A stretch of 35,068 nucleotides of DNA from Opitutaceae bacterium (GTDB lineage: Bacteria; Verrucomicrobiota; Verrucomicrobiia; Opitutales; Opitutaceae): contig JAPKDW010000014.1 of assembly GCA_028822375.1 (NCBI GenBank), forward strand, positions 1-35,068. Reading direction: 5' to 3'. The notes beneath the pieces were generated by a model that did no database searches, had not been told where the DNA came from, and worked only from the letters and a program-made list of their open reading frames with translations. Position 1 is the stretch's first letter. Every line of letters begins with the position of its first letter. The position numbers and the translations under genes are program-made. Positions 16,963 through 26,027 of this stretch are shown one piece after another.

Positions 16963-18294
16963 ATGCAGAATCCGACAGAGTCCGAAGCGTACGCCCGGAA
17001 GCGTGCGCGTCTGGTAGAGATGCATCCAAGTGATATCGCCGCTGAGATCGAAGACCTAGAACTCGACGAAATCCGCAAAATTTTTCGGGACTTGGATGAC
17101 GAAAAAACTGCAGACGTCATTCCCGAACTGCCCCAAGAGCTCCAGACCGAGCTCATGGAAAACATGCGCCTCGAACGCGTCACCGAGATCATTCCCGAGA
17201 TGCTCTCCGACGAAGCGGCCGATGCCCTAAGCAACGTCTCGCCCGAGCGACTCCAGGACATCATGGAGAAGCTCCCAAACGAAGAGTACGAGGAAATCTC
17301 CGATTTGATGGAGTATCCCGAAGACTCTGCGGGCGGGATCATGCAAAAAGAGGTCCACGCAATTAGAGACTCTCTCACATTGGCCGAAGCCCGAGAAGCT
17401 ATTCGCAGAGACGAGGACGAGGACCAAGAGGACGTAAGTTCGATCTACGTCTATGTCATTGACGATTCCGAGCGCCTGAAGGGAGTTTTGCGTTTGCGCG
17501 ACCTACTCTTTCGCGATCTTCGTCTCCAGGCCAGCAAAGTGATGGTTACCGAAGTCCGCTCTATCAGCGTCAATGCGGACCAAGAAGAAATCGCTAATCT
17601 CTTTCAAAAATACAACTACAGCTCATTGCCCGTAGTCGATGATTTCGGCAAGCTCGTAGGCCGCGTGACCTCCGATGACGTACTGGATGTCATCCAAGAG
17701 GAAGCCACCGAAGACATGCAACGCATGGTTGGCATCTCGGGCGACGAATCCGTAAATACGCCTTGGAGAAAATCCGTCCGCAACCGTTTACCTTGGCTCT
17801 GCGTCAACCTGTGTACCGGATTCTGCATCGCTTGGGTCGTTTCGATGTTCGAGCCGGCTATCGAACAATACGCAATTCTAGCCTTCTTCCTGCCCATCGT
17901 CGGACTGCTCGGCGGCAATGCAGGCAACCAAACGCTTACCATCGTCGTACGTTCTCTCGCGCTAGGCGAAATCGACGACGACGAATGGAAACCCCTTCTT
18001 CTAAAAGAAGTCATCACCGGCTGCATAACTGGCTTCGCAATCGGAACCCTCGCAGGACTCGCCTCATGGCTTTGGATAGGCAAACCTATCCTGGGATTAG
18101 TGGTGTTCCTAGCGATGCTGCTTAATATGATCGCCGCAGCCCTTGCCGGAGTATTAGTCCCTTTCGCCCTTCGTTCATTAAAAATCGATCCCGCTCTCGC
18201 TTCATCGATCATGGTGACAACCGCCACGGACGTTATTGGCTTTTTTATATTCCTAAGCCTCGCGACCTTGGCGATCAATGCATTCAGTCTTTAG
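16963..18294 (+). CDS. mgtE: MgtE-type magnesium transporter
   Basis: Inner-membrane Mg2+ channel gated by its cytoplasmic domain. N domain with MHPSDIAAEIEDL and helical repeats to about residue 130, tandem CBS domains (about 135-255; YNYSSLPVVDDFGKLVGRVT), a plug helix, then five transmembrane helices including the conserved LLGGNAGNQ pore segment. 443 aa from ATG 16963, the usual size. I chose this start over 16858 and 16948 because AGGAG (16952-16956) lies six bases upstream and the N domain needs no more residues. No M-box-like leader is evident upstream. No neighbouring partner gene. Confidence 0.95.
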   Translation: MQNPTESEAYARKRARLVEMHPSDIAAEIEDLELDEIRKIFRDLDDEKTADVIPELPQELQTELMENMRLERVTEIIPEMLSDEAADALSNVSPERLQDIMEKLPNEEYEEISDLMEYPEDSAGGIMQKEVHAIRDSLTLAEAREAIRRDEDEDQEDVSSIYVYVIDDSERLKGVLRLRDLLFRDLRLQASKVMVTEVRSISVNADQEEIANLFQKYNYSSLPVVDDFGKLVGRVTSDDVLDVIQEEATEDMQRMVGISGDESVNTPWRKSVRNRLPWLCVNLCTGFCIAWVVSMFEPAIEQYAILAFFLPIVGLLGGNAGNQTLTIVVRSLALGEIDDDEWKPLLLKEVITGCITGFAIGTLAGLASWLWIGKPILGLVVFLAMLLNMIAAALAGVLVPFALRSLKIDPALASSIMVTTATDVIGFFIFLSLATLAINAFSL

Positions 18295-18530
18295 AAAACC
18301 AATCAACGAGAGTGCCGTTATTAGGCTTTTCACCAAGCGTTTAGGACATTAGGACTACTCAGTGATTACCAGCGCGTAAATATTCGATAAAATCGGACGC
18401 GCCTAACCTCAGTTGTATTCCATTACTCCGATAACTCTCCTAACTCAGCGCACTATAACAGCTTCCATCAATTGGGACGCACTCAAGCGACCCAATACGA
18501 GCCTTTTGCGCTGATTTTATTTCTTTTCCC

Positions 18531-19049
18531 ATGTCCGTCTCCGTACCTGTAGAGCAAATTCATAAATATCTGAGTCACTCGCTCATCAAAGTCTTTAAGA
18601 CGATAGCCCACGCCAAATGTGAATTCCTCGGGGAAAAAGCCTACAACGGCAGTCAAACTCTCAGCCCCGCGATCGACCCTAGCCGCGATCCTAACACCCA
18701 CATTTTAGCGTCCTGCGTAGCCTTTGCGGGAGAAATCAACGGCGTTTGCTACCTTTTTATGGGCAATCGATTCGCCTTCCACGCCGCTAAAAAGGTTACC
18801 GGCATCGAAGGCGCCGAGCTCGACGAAGACACCGTACGCGACGTTTGCGGAGAACTCACCAATATGTTCGCCGGAACGTTCAAGAATTGCTTGGCCGACC
18901 TCGGACTGCCGTCCACCTCGACCATTCCGACTGTCATGCAAGGCAAACGCATGGCGATCAACACAGCAGGAACCAACGATCAATTCCGCTTTTCTTTCGA
19001 AGTCGACGGATTCCCCATCTTTGCTGACCTGCTTCTCTCGGGCAGCTAA
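18531..19049 (+). CDS. CheX-like chemotaxis phosphatase-domain protein
   Basis: 172-aa protein with the CheC/CheX fold. The catalytic helix reads DVCGELTNMFAGTFKNCL, in which E and N of the E-x2-N phosphatase motif are kept; the second signature is GEINGVCYLFMG in the central strand. CheX proteins dephosphorylate CheY-type response regulators. No other chemotaxis or flagellar gene lies nearby, so it is an orphan that may act on a different receiver protein. The preceding 236 bases (18295-18530) contain no gene and no feature I can name. No Shine-Dalgarno is visible before ATG 18531. Confidence 0.82.
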   Translation: MSVSVPVEQIHKYLSHSLIKVFKTIAHAKCEFLGEKAYNGSQTLSPAIDPSRDPNTHILASCVAFAGEINGVCYLFMGNRFAFHAAKKVTGIEGAELDEDTVRDVCGELTNMFAGTFKNCLADLGLPSTSTIPTVMQGKRMAINTAGTNDQFRFSFEVDGFPIFADLLLSGS

Positions 19050-19091
19050 ACGGCTTCTGCCACCTGGCCCGCAAAGATACCCAATCTTCGG

Positions 19092-19760
19092 CTAGGCAAT
19101 GCGCTGATCTTGTTTCGGAGTGATCCGATACACGCAGCGACGCGAATTCGTCATCAAATGCTCAGTTCGCTCGACGCTCACCTCATTCCCAAAAACCTGC
19201 TGGAATACGCTTAATTCCGCAGCGCAAAGTCCAGCGCAACTTTCCGCCGCAGCGCAAATCGGGCAGTGATTCTCCACGAGATAACAAACTCCCGCTTCTC
19301 CCCGCTCGACATCGGCCATATACCCTTCCTCCGAACGCATCTTCGCGAGAGCTTTAGTCTGCCGAAACAAGGACGCTGATCGATCCATTTTCTTCGCATA
19401 AAAGTCAATCTGAGCGGCTCCACGACGGCGTAACAACCCATCCATCCCTTCCTGGCCAACCGTCTCGCTCAATCCACTCAGCAGATCGAGAATCAAATCG
19501 CGGTGGCGATCCGAAAAGTGGCGATTCGCTTTCTCAGTGAGCTCCCAGTACTTGGTCGGACGACCTTTCCCCTTAGACAAGTCCTCCGAAGTAACGTCTC
19601 CAACCTCACGCAACTCTCGAAGATGCTGACGTACGGCCATCGACGAAATCCCTAACTCCTCAGCCATGACATTGCTCGACAAGGCACCTCGCATCTTAAG
19701 CTTGTTGAGGATTTCGCGGCGCGTTTCCCAATGGGCTCCCTTGTACTTACCGTCTTTCAC
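19092..19760 (-). CDS. SufR-like HTH regulator with C-terminal cysteine cluster
   Basis: 222-aa transcription factor. Residues about 10-75 form a winged helix (TRREILNKLKMRGALSSNVMAEELGISSMAVRQHLRELREVG). The C-terminal half matches the COG2345/SufR pattern with NHCPICAAAESCAGLC and a late Cys in RRCVYRI, the arrangement that holds an iron-sulfur cluster in SufR; it probably reads Fe-S status or redox state. No suf genes are adjacent. The start at 19760 is GTG without a clear Shine-Dalgarno. In the 231-base divergent gap upstream, AAGAA-TT-TTCTT (19829-19840) is a possible self-operator, at low confidence. Confidence 0.88.
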   Translation of the reverse strand: MKDGKYKGAHWETRREILNKLKMRGALSSNVMAEELGISSMAVRQHLRELREVGDVTSEDLSKGKGRPTKYWELTEKANRHFSDRHRDLILDLLSGLSETVGQEGMDGLLRRRGAAQIDFYAKKMDRSASLFRQTKALAKMRSEEGYMADVERGEAGVCYLVENHCPICAAAESCAGLCAAELSVFQQVFGNEVSVERTEHLMTNSRRCVYRITPKQDQRIA

Positions 19761-19991
19761 TCGTTGCTTCTAGGGTTGAGATTCTGGATTCGCCGCATTC
19801 CTCTCCGAGATCCAATCGCATGTTTCTAAAGAATTTTCTTACCTTAAAAAGTCGAGCCTAAACACAAACATAGGCGGCAACGCAAATAGTCAATCCTACC
19901 CGAGGCTTCCCCCTACCCAATCGTGCGGCAATATCCCGATGGACATTCCCCGCTTCTGCGCTATTGTAAAAATCTCGTAAACGCATAACAG

Positions 19992-20327
19992 ATGGATGAC
20001 CTACTCATAGTTCGAATGGCCGATCGCTCCAAAGAGCGGTTTTCCCGAAAAGCCCGAGCCGCAAACGCCCCGATCGGGATGCACTTCGGACTTATCTTAG
20101 GCATTGGACTTGGCCTGGCATTTGCCTCGACAACCAATTCCGATCCTTTCGTGGGACTCGCAATCGGCACCGTTTTCGGGCTCGTTATAGGAGCTATCGT
20201 GGGGCGTTTTCTAAAACCGAAACGTCGGTACGAACGGACTCGCCCAGCCTATTCTTACGATGGCATGGCCTTTGAAAACAAAGAAGACGACGAATCCGAA
20301 GATCCGTCGCCAGAAAATAATCAATAA
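19992..20327 (+). CDS. Small glycine-rich two-helix membrane protein
   Basis: 111-aa protein with two hydrophobic helices rich in glycine (MHFGLILGIGLGLAFAS and FVGLAIGTVFGLVIGAIVG), spaced by a short polar loop, basic residues right after the second helix, and an acidic tail (KEDDESEDPSPENNQ). The Gly-rich helices resemble the glycine-zipper type that packs tightly or oligomerises. No domain is recognised and no function is assigned. It is preceded by the divergent SufR-like regulator; ATGs at 20016 and 20079 are alternative starts. Confidence 0.65.
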   Translation: MDDLLIVRMADRSKERFSRKARAANAPIGMHFGLILGIGLGLAFASTTNSDPFVGLAIGTVFGLVIGAIVGRFLKPKRRYERTRPAYSYDGMAFENKEDDESEDPSPENNQ

Positions 20328-20354
20328 GCGATTCGCTTGCGAGCAGGCCGCTTT

Positions 20355-20900
20355 CTAGAGGTTCTGGAAAATAAGCCGGTAGAAATCGGGATGCGAAATC
20401 CAGGTTTGCCCGCTAATGATCTTACCGTCGATCACCGCCTCGGGCGTTTTCCATTTTCCGCCAGCCGCTTCCGCTTCCGGACGGCAATGCTCATAGCAGG
20501 TCAGGTTGACTTCGTTCAACAACCCTGCCGTCGCCAATATTTGGATACCATGGCAGATACTGTAGATCCATTTATCCTTGGCATGAAATTCACGTACGAT
20601 CTCAAGAACCTTGGGGTCATTCCTCAAGTACTCGGGAGCGCGTCCGCCTATTAGCAGGATCGCCTCGTAATCGTCGACCACCACTTCCGAGAAATCTACA
20701 TTGGACTCCGCGACGTATCCCGGTTTCTCGATGTAAGTATCCCATCCTGGCGCAAAGTCGTGGAGGACCAAATTCAAAGGCCGCTTGGACGGAGCCGCAA
20801 TATCGACTTCGTAGTTTGCCTCTTGAAAACGATGCAATCCATAGAGGACTTCATAGCTTTCACCGCCGTCGCCGGTCATAATCAGTATTTTCTTGCTCAT
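20355..20900 (-). CDS. DJ-1/PfpI family protein
   Basis: 181-aa glutaminase-like (DJ-1/PfpI) protein. N-terminal strand KKILIMTGDGGESYEVLYGL supplies the conserved Glu of the family, and the nucleophile elbow is SICHGIQIL with the cysteine in place; GGRAPEYLRND and the final GKIISGQTW fit the same fold. Members act as stress-related deglycases, hydratases or chaperones; the specific activity here is not readable. ATG 20900 is preferred to an in-frame TTG at 20912, since the fold begins at KKILI. It converges on the small membrane protein with a 27-base gap and is divergent from the GtrA-like gene. Confidence 0.92.
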   Translation of the reverse strand: MSKKILIMTGDGGESYEVLYGLHRFQEANYEVDIAAPSKRPLNLVLHDFAPGWDTYIEKPGYVAESNVDFSEVVVDDYEAILLIGGRAPEYLRNDPKVLEIVREFHAKDKWIYSICHGIQILATAGLLNEVNLTCYEHCRPEAEAAGGKWKTPEAVIDGKIISGQTWISHPDFYRLIFQNL

Positions 20901-21074
20901 AATAGAATCCAATTGATTGGAATATGGGTAAATGGGTTAAACGATACTCGTTTTCTTCAACCTAGCCGCAAGCTTGAAACACTCCGCTTCGAAGCCAATA
21001 GACACTCCTCAAAAAAAACATTTGCCACCCAGGGCCTTCTCTTTCTCCATCCCAAGCCAATTCCGGTTTTCCCA

Positions 21075-21476
21075 ATGCTCGATCGTCGTAAACTCCTATC
21101 AGAGATCTTTCGCTTCATCCTCGTGAGCGGAATCTCATTCAGTATCGATGCAGGAGTATACCTAGGACTAACTACACAGCTCGACATTGACGGTTCCTGG
21201 GCAAAACGAATCAGCTTCGCCTGCGTTTCTGTCTGGGGTTTCTTCGCCCACAAGCACTTCACCTTTCGCCATCGAGCCTTCAATCGGAGCGAGCCCATTC
21301 GTTTCGCATGCATCTACCTCACGGGCTGGGTGCTCAATAGTCTTGTTTACGATGGCACGATCGCGCTGGACCAATCAGCCAAACCAGCCTTTCTCCTAGC
21401 CACTTTCGCCTGGGCCTGCTGGAACTTCGCTGGCCAGAAATGGTTCGTTTTCCGCGAACCGAAAACGAATACCTAA
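21075..21476 (+). CDS. GtrA-like four-helix membrane protein
   Basis: 133-aa membrane protein of the GtrA/DPMS family: four transmembrane helices with the conserved motifs FRFILVSGISFSIDAGVYL at the start and HKHFTFRH in the loop after the second helix, ending WNFAGQKWFVFRE. Family members help flip or position polyprenyl-linked sugars for cell-surface polysaccharide synthesis. An open frame extends upstream to 20760, but it would overlap the PfpI gene and add non-family residues, so ATG 21075 is used. The following 202 bases to 21679 hold no gene I can support. Confidence 0.88.
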   Translation: MLDRRKLLSEIFRFILVSGISFSIDAGVYLGLTTQLDIDGSWAKRISFACVSVWGFFAHKHFTFRHRAFNRSEPIRFACIYLTGWVLNSLVYDGTIALDQSAKPAFLLATFAWACWNFAGQKWFVFREPKTNT

Positions 21477-21678
21477 AGGCCTTTAGGATCAATGCAGCTG
21501 CAAAGCGTTTGAACCGCACACCAAAATCGGTAGGTTCAGCCGAATTCGTAGAGGCTAGAGCCAACTTTGACCAGGAAGCGAAACCTCCCTCCGAATATTT
21601 CCCCGTAAAATACAGTTTCGCCCATTTCCGACGATTCTCTCGGTTAGTAGAATTCCTTTAACCCAAGGTTCAAACGCC

Positions 21679-23073
21679 GTGAAATCGATCCAAACACAAC
21701 TTCAACGAGCTTTCTCGCTCTGCATCGCTTTTCAAATCGCTGCAGTCATTTTCATGACCATCCCTCAACTCGAGGAAATTCGAACCAGTTTAGCGGAAAG
21801 TCTAGGGCTCTCGACGAACCTGCTTTGGCTACCAATTACAGCTCTGCTCGCAATCGCCTTCTTCGGCGTTCTGAAAAGACTCGGCTTCGTCGTAGCCAAA
21901 CCTATCGAAAACCTGGCGCGTCATGTTAGAGATGGAGAATCGGCAGACTACGTTTTCCAGAAAAAGAGCGTTCTCGACGAGGAAAACACCCTCAAACGTG
22001 TTTTCGAAAAGCAAGCGAGCAAAGTCAAGGGAGTCGAAGAATTATTCGAAGACCTAACATCTTCGCTAAAACAAGCGAACGAACAAGTCGCCACTCATAC
22101 TTCTCAAAGCGAACGCCAATCACGCGAAATCGAACAATTCGAACAATCGCAATACGAACTACGCGTCATCAACCAATCCCTTTCCGCAGAAAACGAAACC
22201 CTCCAATCTTCCCTCGACACCGAACGCAAGAGCAAGGTTGGCCGTGAAGTGAAGATGCGAGCCGAAGAAATTTACTCCCAAATGGAACGCGCAGTCGCCC
22301 AAGCATCTGCTCGTTCGATTTGGATCCCTAATTTAATAGGACAGCTCAAAGCGCCTACCGCCGCGATTGCCAACCTATCGCAAGACCTCGAATCCAATTG
22401 GCAGAAAACCTCAATCGAACGAATTTCCGAAGAAATCGCTGAAATTCGCCTACAAAGCGCCCTTCAGCGCGAGCTCCTCGACAACCTTTCACCCGAAGAA
22501 TTACTCGCATCCGTTCCCGAAATCGCTCCTATCCTCGAGCCCGAAGCGGAAATCGAACCTGCTCCCACGATCGAAGCTCCAAAACCCGTTTTCGAACCTG
22601 AGCCTATTGCAGAAGAAACTCCATCGTTCGAAATTCCTGCAGACGAATTCATCGAAGAAGCCCCAAAGCCGAAAGCACTCGAAGAAGTCGAATCGCTCAC
22701 AGCCCTGCAGTCGTTAGTCTTCGAACTGGTAAACGACTACTCCAAAGAAGTCGAAGGCGTTAGCATCGACGCCGATTTCCAAGGTAACGTCGATCTGGAA
22801 GTCGATGAAGAACTTCTTGAAAGCGTACTCAGCAATCTGCTCGAAATCGCAATCTATCAGTGGAAAGAAGGCTCCGTGAAACTCAAGGTCTCACGGATTG
22901 ACAATGAAATCACTTTCGCTGTCGACTCGAAGGGCAAGCCTCTCGATTACGGTGAATTCGACGAGACTCAGACCAACCGAATCGAATCTGCCCTTGATCG
23001 GAAAATAACTGTCGACATGCCCTCCGAAAACGAACTTCGGATGCGCTACAAATACATCCCCGAGGAAAACTAG
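21679..23073 (+). CDS. Degenerate membrane histidine kinase (pseudokinase) with coiled coil and acidic linker
   Basis: 464-aa protein in kinase layout: two transmembrane helices (about 12-29 and 47-68), a HAMP-like stretch (KPIENLARHVRDG), a long coiled coil (about 110-205), a segment aligned with the HisKA phospho-acceptor helix, a Glu/Pro-rich linker (about 275-335, repeated PxPEPE motifs) and a HATPase-like tail. In the HisKA segment WIPNLIGQLKAPTAAI stands for the usual SHELRTPL: the acceptor His is G221 and the following Glu is Gln. In the HATPase part NLLEIAI has Ile390 where the Mg-binding Asn belongs, and the DxGxG loop is lost (FAVDSKGKP). A signalling scaffold or dimeric partner is more likely than an active kinase. 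Start GTG 21679. Converges on the Sel1 gene, 9 bases apart. Confidence 0.75.
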   Translation: MKSIQTQLQRAFSLCIAFQIAAVIFMTIPQLEEIRTSLAESLGLSTNLLWLPITALLAIAFFGVLKRLGFVVAKPIENLARHVRDGESADYVFQKKSVLDEENTLKRVFEKQASKVKGVEELFEDLTSSLKQANEQVATHTSQSERQSREIEQFEQSQYELRVINQSLSAENETLQSSLDTERKSKVGREVKMRAEEIYSQMERAVAQASARSIWIPNLIGQLKAPTAAIANLSQDLESNWQKTSIERISEEIAEIRLQSALQRELLDNLSPEELLASVPEIAPILEPEAEIEPAPTIEAPKPVFEPEPIAEETPSFEIPADEFIEEAPKPKALEEVESLTALQSLVFELVNDYSKEVEGVSIDADFQGNVDLEVDEELLESVLSNLLEIAIYQWKEGSVKLKVSRIDNEITFAVDSKGKPLDYGEFDETQTNRIESALDRKITVDMPSENELRMRYKYIPEEN

Positions 23074-23082
23074 CCACAGGTC

Positions 23083-25884
23083 CTACGCTGCCTCAATCGG
23101 CGCGTACGGGTCGAGGTCCGGCTTATTTCCATCATCCGGAGCCCTCGGCGCCCTCACAGGCACTTTGTATTCAATTCCATACTCTCTAAGCAGCAAACGG
23201 GCTTCGCCCGACCCCGCATCCACCCACTCCTTAAGCCAAGCGATAATCGTATCTTCGTCCAAATTCGCAATCGGTCGATCGAGGTTCAATCGCGCCAATT
23301 CGCCACGCGCTTCCAAATGGCCCTGCTTCGCTGCTTCAATTAGCCATCTTATCCCTTCGCCAAGATTCTCGTGGACTCCATCGCCCTCCACCAGGCGTTT
23401 TCCCCACTCGTACTGAGAAACTAAATACCCACTTTCTGCTGAGACCTCCAACCATTTTAGTCCCTTCGACTCGCTAGGACGCGTACCAACACCCTCCAAA
23501 ACGTATCCCGAAAGTTCATACGACGCCAGAGCAGCATAAACGCGACGTACGGCCAGATCGGCATTACGATTTTCATCGTACAAAGACTTATAAAGACTGT
23601 AGGCCTTTTTAGGGTTCGCTTTCGAAAAAACCTGATTCGCATGCAAATTAGCCAAGCGATAGCGAGCGCCCAAGAATCCCTTCGAAGACAACTTCTCAAG
23701 AATTCGATATGCCTGATCCGGGTCATAACCTGACCAACTCGGATCCGCCAATAAATCCGCATGCACAATCAAAGCCGAATAATCCTGCGGCAATAAGCTC
23801 TGGACTAATTCATGTGGCTCGTATTCCCCTTCGATAGTCAGCCGCGACGTATCGATCGGCCCTGACTGATTCATGTATTCGGAAATCCAAAACGTCGCCT
23901 TGCCTCGATTCTTCGGAATGCCTTTCCCGTAGAAATAATTCAAAGCCGTCAATTTCATCGAATAACGATTTCCCAAATCCGCTGCCTTTTCTCGCCAATA
24001 GGCGACTTCTACCGCATCGAAATCGGCCAAAAAACCTTCTTCGTAAACGCGAGACATTTGACTGCACGCCACAAGGTTCCCTTGCTCCGCCGATCGGCCA
24101 ATCCACTCGAGCCCTTTACTCACATTCCGTTTAACGCCTTTTCCTTCCAAATAGCAGTTCCCTATATTGAAAGCCGCAGTAGGGTCTCCTTCGTCCGCAG
24201 CTTCCAGATACAGTTCGCTCGCTCTCCACTCGTTTTGAATCACATAAATCCCAGCATTGTAAAAGACAGCCAAACTATTCTTAGACGCATCCAAGCCCAA
24301 CTCAGCGCTACGCGAAAAGTAGCGAAACGCCTGTTCCACATTTGGCTCAACTCCAATCCCTTGAGCGTAGCAAGTTCCCATATGATGAAGCGCCATCGAA
24401 TGATCTTGAGCGGCAGCGCTCTTCAAAAGCCAAAACCCAGCTTGAACATTCTGAGGTACAATCTCACCCGTCATATAAAGCATCCCCATCGTATATTGAG
24501 CACGCGAATACCCGGAATTCGAAGACGCTTCAATTAACTCTACAAGCTTGCTCCTATCCTCTTCCCGATCGAGCATCCATCCAACCATCTTTCGACGAGC
24601 TAAGCTAAAAAGAGCGCGTGCGTCTTTTTCATTCGCCTTTTCCAAACACAAATCCTTCGCCTCCTCCGAATTCAAAACCCCCGGACCATTTTCGCCATCC
24701 AACACAACCTGCGCTGCGTAGAGTCCTTGACCGGCCGAAAGCTCCAGCAAATCGCCCACGTCAAACCGATCGTCCACGAAGCGATCATCTGCCCCCATAA
24801 TGACCGCAAGATTGTACTGAGCGATAACCCATCCCTGAGCCGCGGCATCCGCGACTAGGCTAACAGCGTTCTCCAAATCCTGCTCCACACCCGAACCTCG
24901 ATAATAGAGAACGCCCAACTCGGATTGAGCTTCAGCATACTCTCCATTCGCTGCCAGCTTTAACAATCCAGCAGCGAATTCAGCATCGAAATCCTCTCCC
25001 TCGGAATAAAGAATCTTCTTGGCGAATTGCGTCTGCATTTCTAGGATCCCCTGCGAAATTTCCGCATTCAAAATTTCCCCGTATTCGCGCAAATTTTCGG
25101 CATCGGTTATATCTCCGCTAGCGATATGCGACGGGTCAAGCGAACGCCTTAAAGCGTCCGACGATTGCAAATCCAACAATTCGAAGTACTCCTTCGCTTT
25201 ATCGATGCTCTTTTCTACCTTCTTACCTTCCGCGTAGGTAATCGCCAAATACATCGTCGCATCCTGGTCTCCCATATGCGCTGCCGTCTCGAACAATTCG
25301 ATCGATCGCCCCATATCCACTTCAACATCGAATCCATTCGAATAAATTACGCCGAGTAAATAGCTTGCCCGCGCCTTCGCCCGCCGCATCACGCCATATT
25401 CCTCGATTCGGACCTCGAACTTCGCGCCAGGATCCAACAACGCCTCTAGCAAGGCGCGCGCTTTTACATAATCCTCCTTCGTCCCCAATCCCTCCATATA
25501 GGATTCGGCCAAACTCATCATGGAATTCGGATAGCGCTGCTCGGCAGCCTCTGTAAACCAACGCACCGCTTGCTCATCATTTTGAATGACCCCCAAGCCC
25601 TGCCGATATAGCGACCCCAAAGTATCTTGCGAACGAGCATGCCCCGAAACCGCCAATTTCTTCAAAAGCCGTGGAGCCTTTTTTAAACTCTCAACATCGC
25701 CTTTCGACAACAAAATCAACGCTTCCACATACTCCCGTTCAGTCTCTACCTCTACGCTCGAGTCTCCATCAGTCTCCTGTCCCCACAAACTCGGAAGAAG
25801 CGCTAACCACAATAGAATTCCAACGCCTAAGAAGGCGCCCTTACCAAACGTAAAACGAGATTGCGGGACGAAAGAAGTAGACAT
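23083..25884 (-). CDS. Large secreted Sel1-repeat protein
   Basis: 933-aa protein built almost wholly of Sel1-like (TPR-type, 36-residue) repeats, each with the AxxxLGxxYxxGxGVxxDxxxAxxW pattern; I count at least a dozen clear units between about residues 60 and 880 (for example GSLYRQGLGVIQNDEQAVRWF, LGVLYYRGSGVEQDLENAV, IGNCYLEGKGVKRNVSKGL). Residues about 16-36 are a signal peptide or anchor (GVGILLWLALLPSLWGQ). The middle repeats (about 360-420) are less regular. Sel1 solenoids bind partner proteins; in bacteria they often link envelope and signalling functions, but the partner is not visible. Single-gene unit. Confidence 0.93.
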   Translation of the reverse strand: MSTSFVPQSRFTFGKGAFLGVGILLWLALLPSLWGQETDGDSSVEVETEREYVEALILLSKGDVESLKKAPRLLKKLAVSGHARSQDTLGSLYRQGLGVIQNDEQAVRWFTEAAEQRYPNSMMSLAESYMEGLGTKEDYVKARALLEALLDPGAKFEVRIEEYGVMRRAKARASYLLGVIYSNGFDVEVDMGRSIELFETAAHMGDQDATMYLAITYAEGKKVEKSIDKAKEYFELLDLQSSDALRRSLDPSHIASGDITDAENLREYGEILNAEISQGILEMQTQFAKKILYSEGEDFDAEFAAGLLKLAANGEYAEAQSELGVLYYRGSGVEQDLENAVSLVADAAAQGWVIAQYNLAVIMGADDRFVDDRFDVGDLLELSAGQGLYAAQVVLDGENGPGVLNSEEAKDLCLEKANEKDARALFSLARRKMVGWMLDREEDRSKLVELIEASSNSGYSRAQYTMGMLYMTGEIVPQNVQAGFWLLKSAAAQDHSMALHHMGTCYAQGIGVEPNVEQAFRYFSRSAELGLDASKNSLAVFYNAGIYVIQNEWRASELYLEAADEGDPTAAFNIGNCYLEGKGVKRNVSKGLEWIGRSAEQGNLVACSQMSRVYEEGFLADFDAVEVAYWREKAADLGNRYSMKLTALNYFYGKGIPKNRGKATFWISEYMNQSGPIDTSRLTIEGEYEPHELVQSLLPQDYSALIVHADLLADPSWSGYDPDQAYRILEKLSSKGFLGARYRLANLHANQVFSKANPKKAYSLYKSLYDENRNADLAVRRVYAALASYELSGYVLEGVGTRPSESKGLKWLEVSAESGYLVSQYEWGKRLVEGDGVHENLGEGIRWLIEAAKQGHLEARGELARLNLDRPIANLDEDTIIAWLKEWVDAGSGEARLLLREYGIEYKVPVRAPRAPDDGNKPDLDPYAPIEAA

Positions 25885-26027
25885 GCGGAACAGCGTTGGG
25901 ACAAGGCGCCCATTCGAGCGCTTATATCGACACGCGCCAAGAAAAGAACGTTTTCAATCTCCTTTCGGATGCGCCTTCTAGCATTTGCCCTCAGAGGCTC
26001 CCCCCGCAGTCGGCTCGCCCCGCCTTC

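Noticed and set aside
20760-21074. N-terminal extension of the GtrA-like protein
   Set aside because: It overlaps the PfpI gene on the other strand and contains no GtrA sequence; the family starts at the ATG at 21075.
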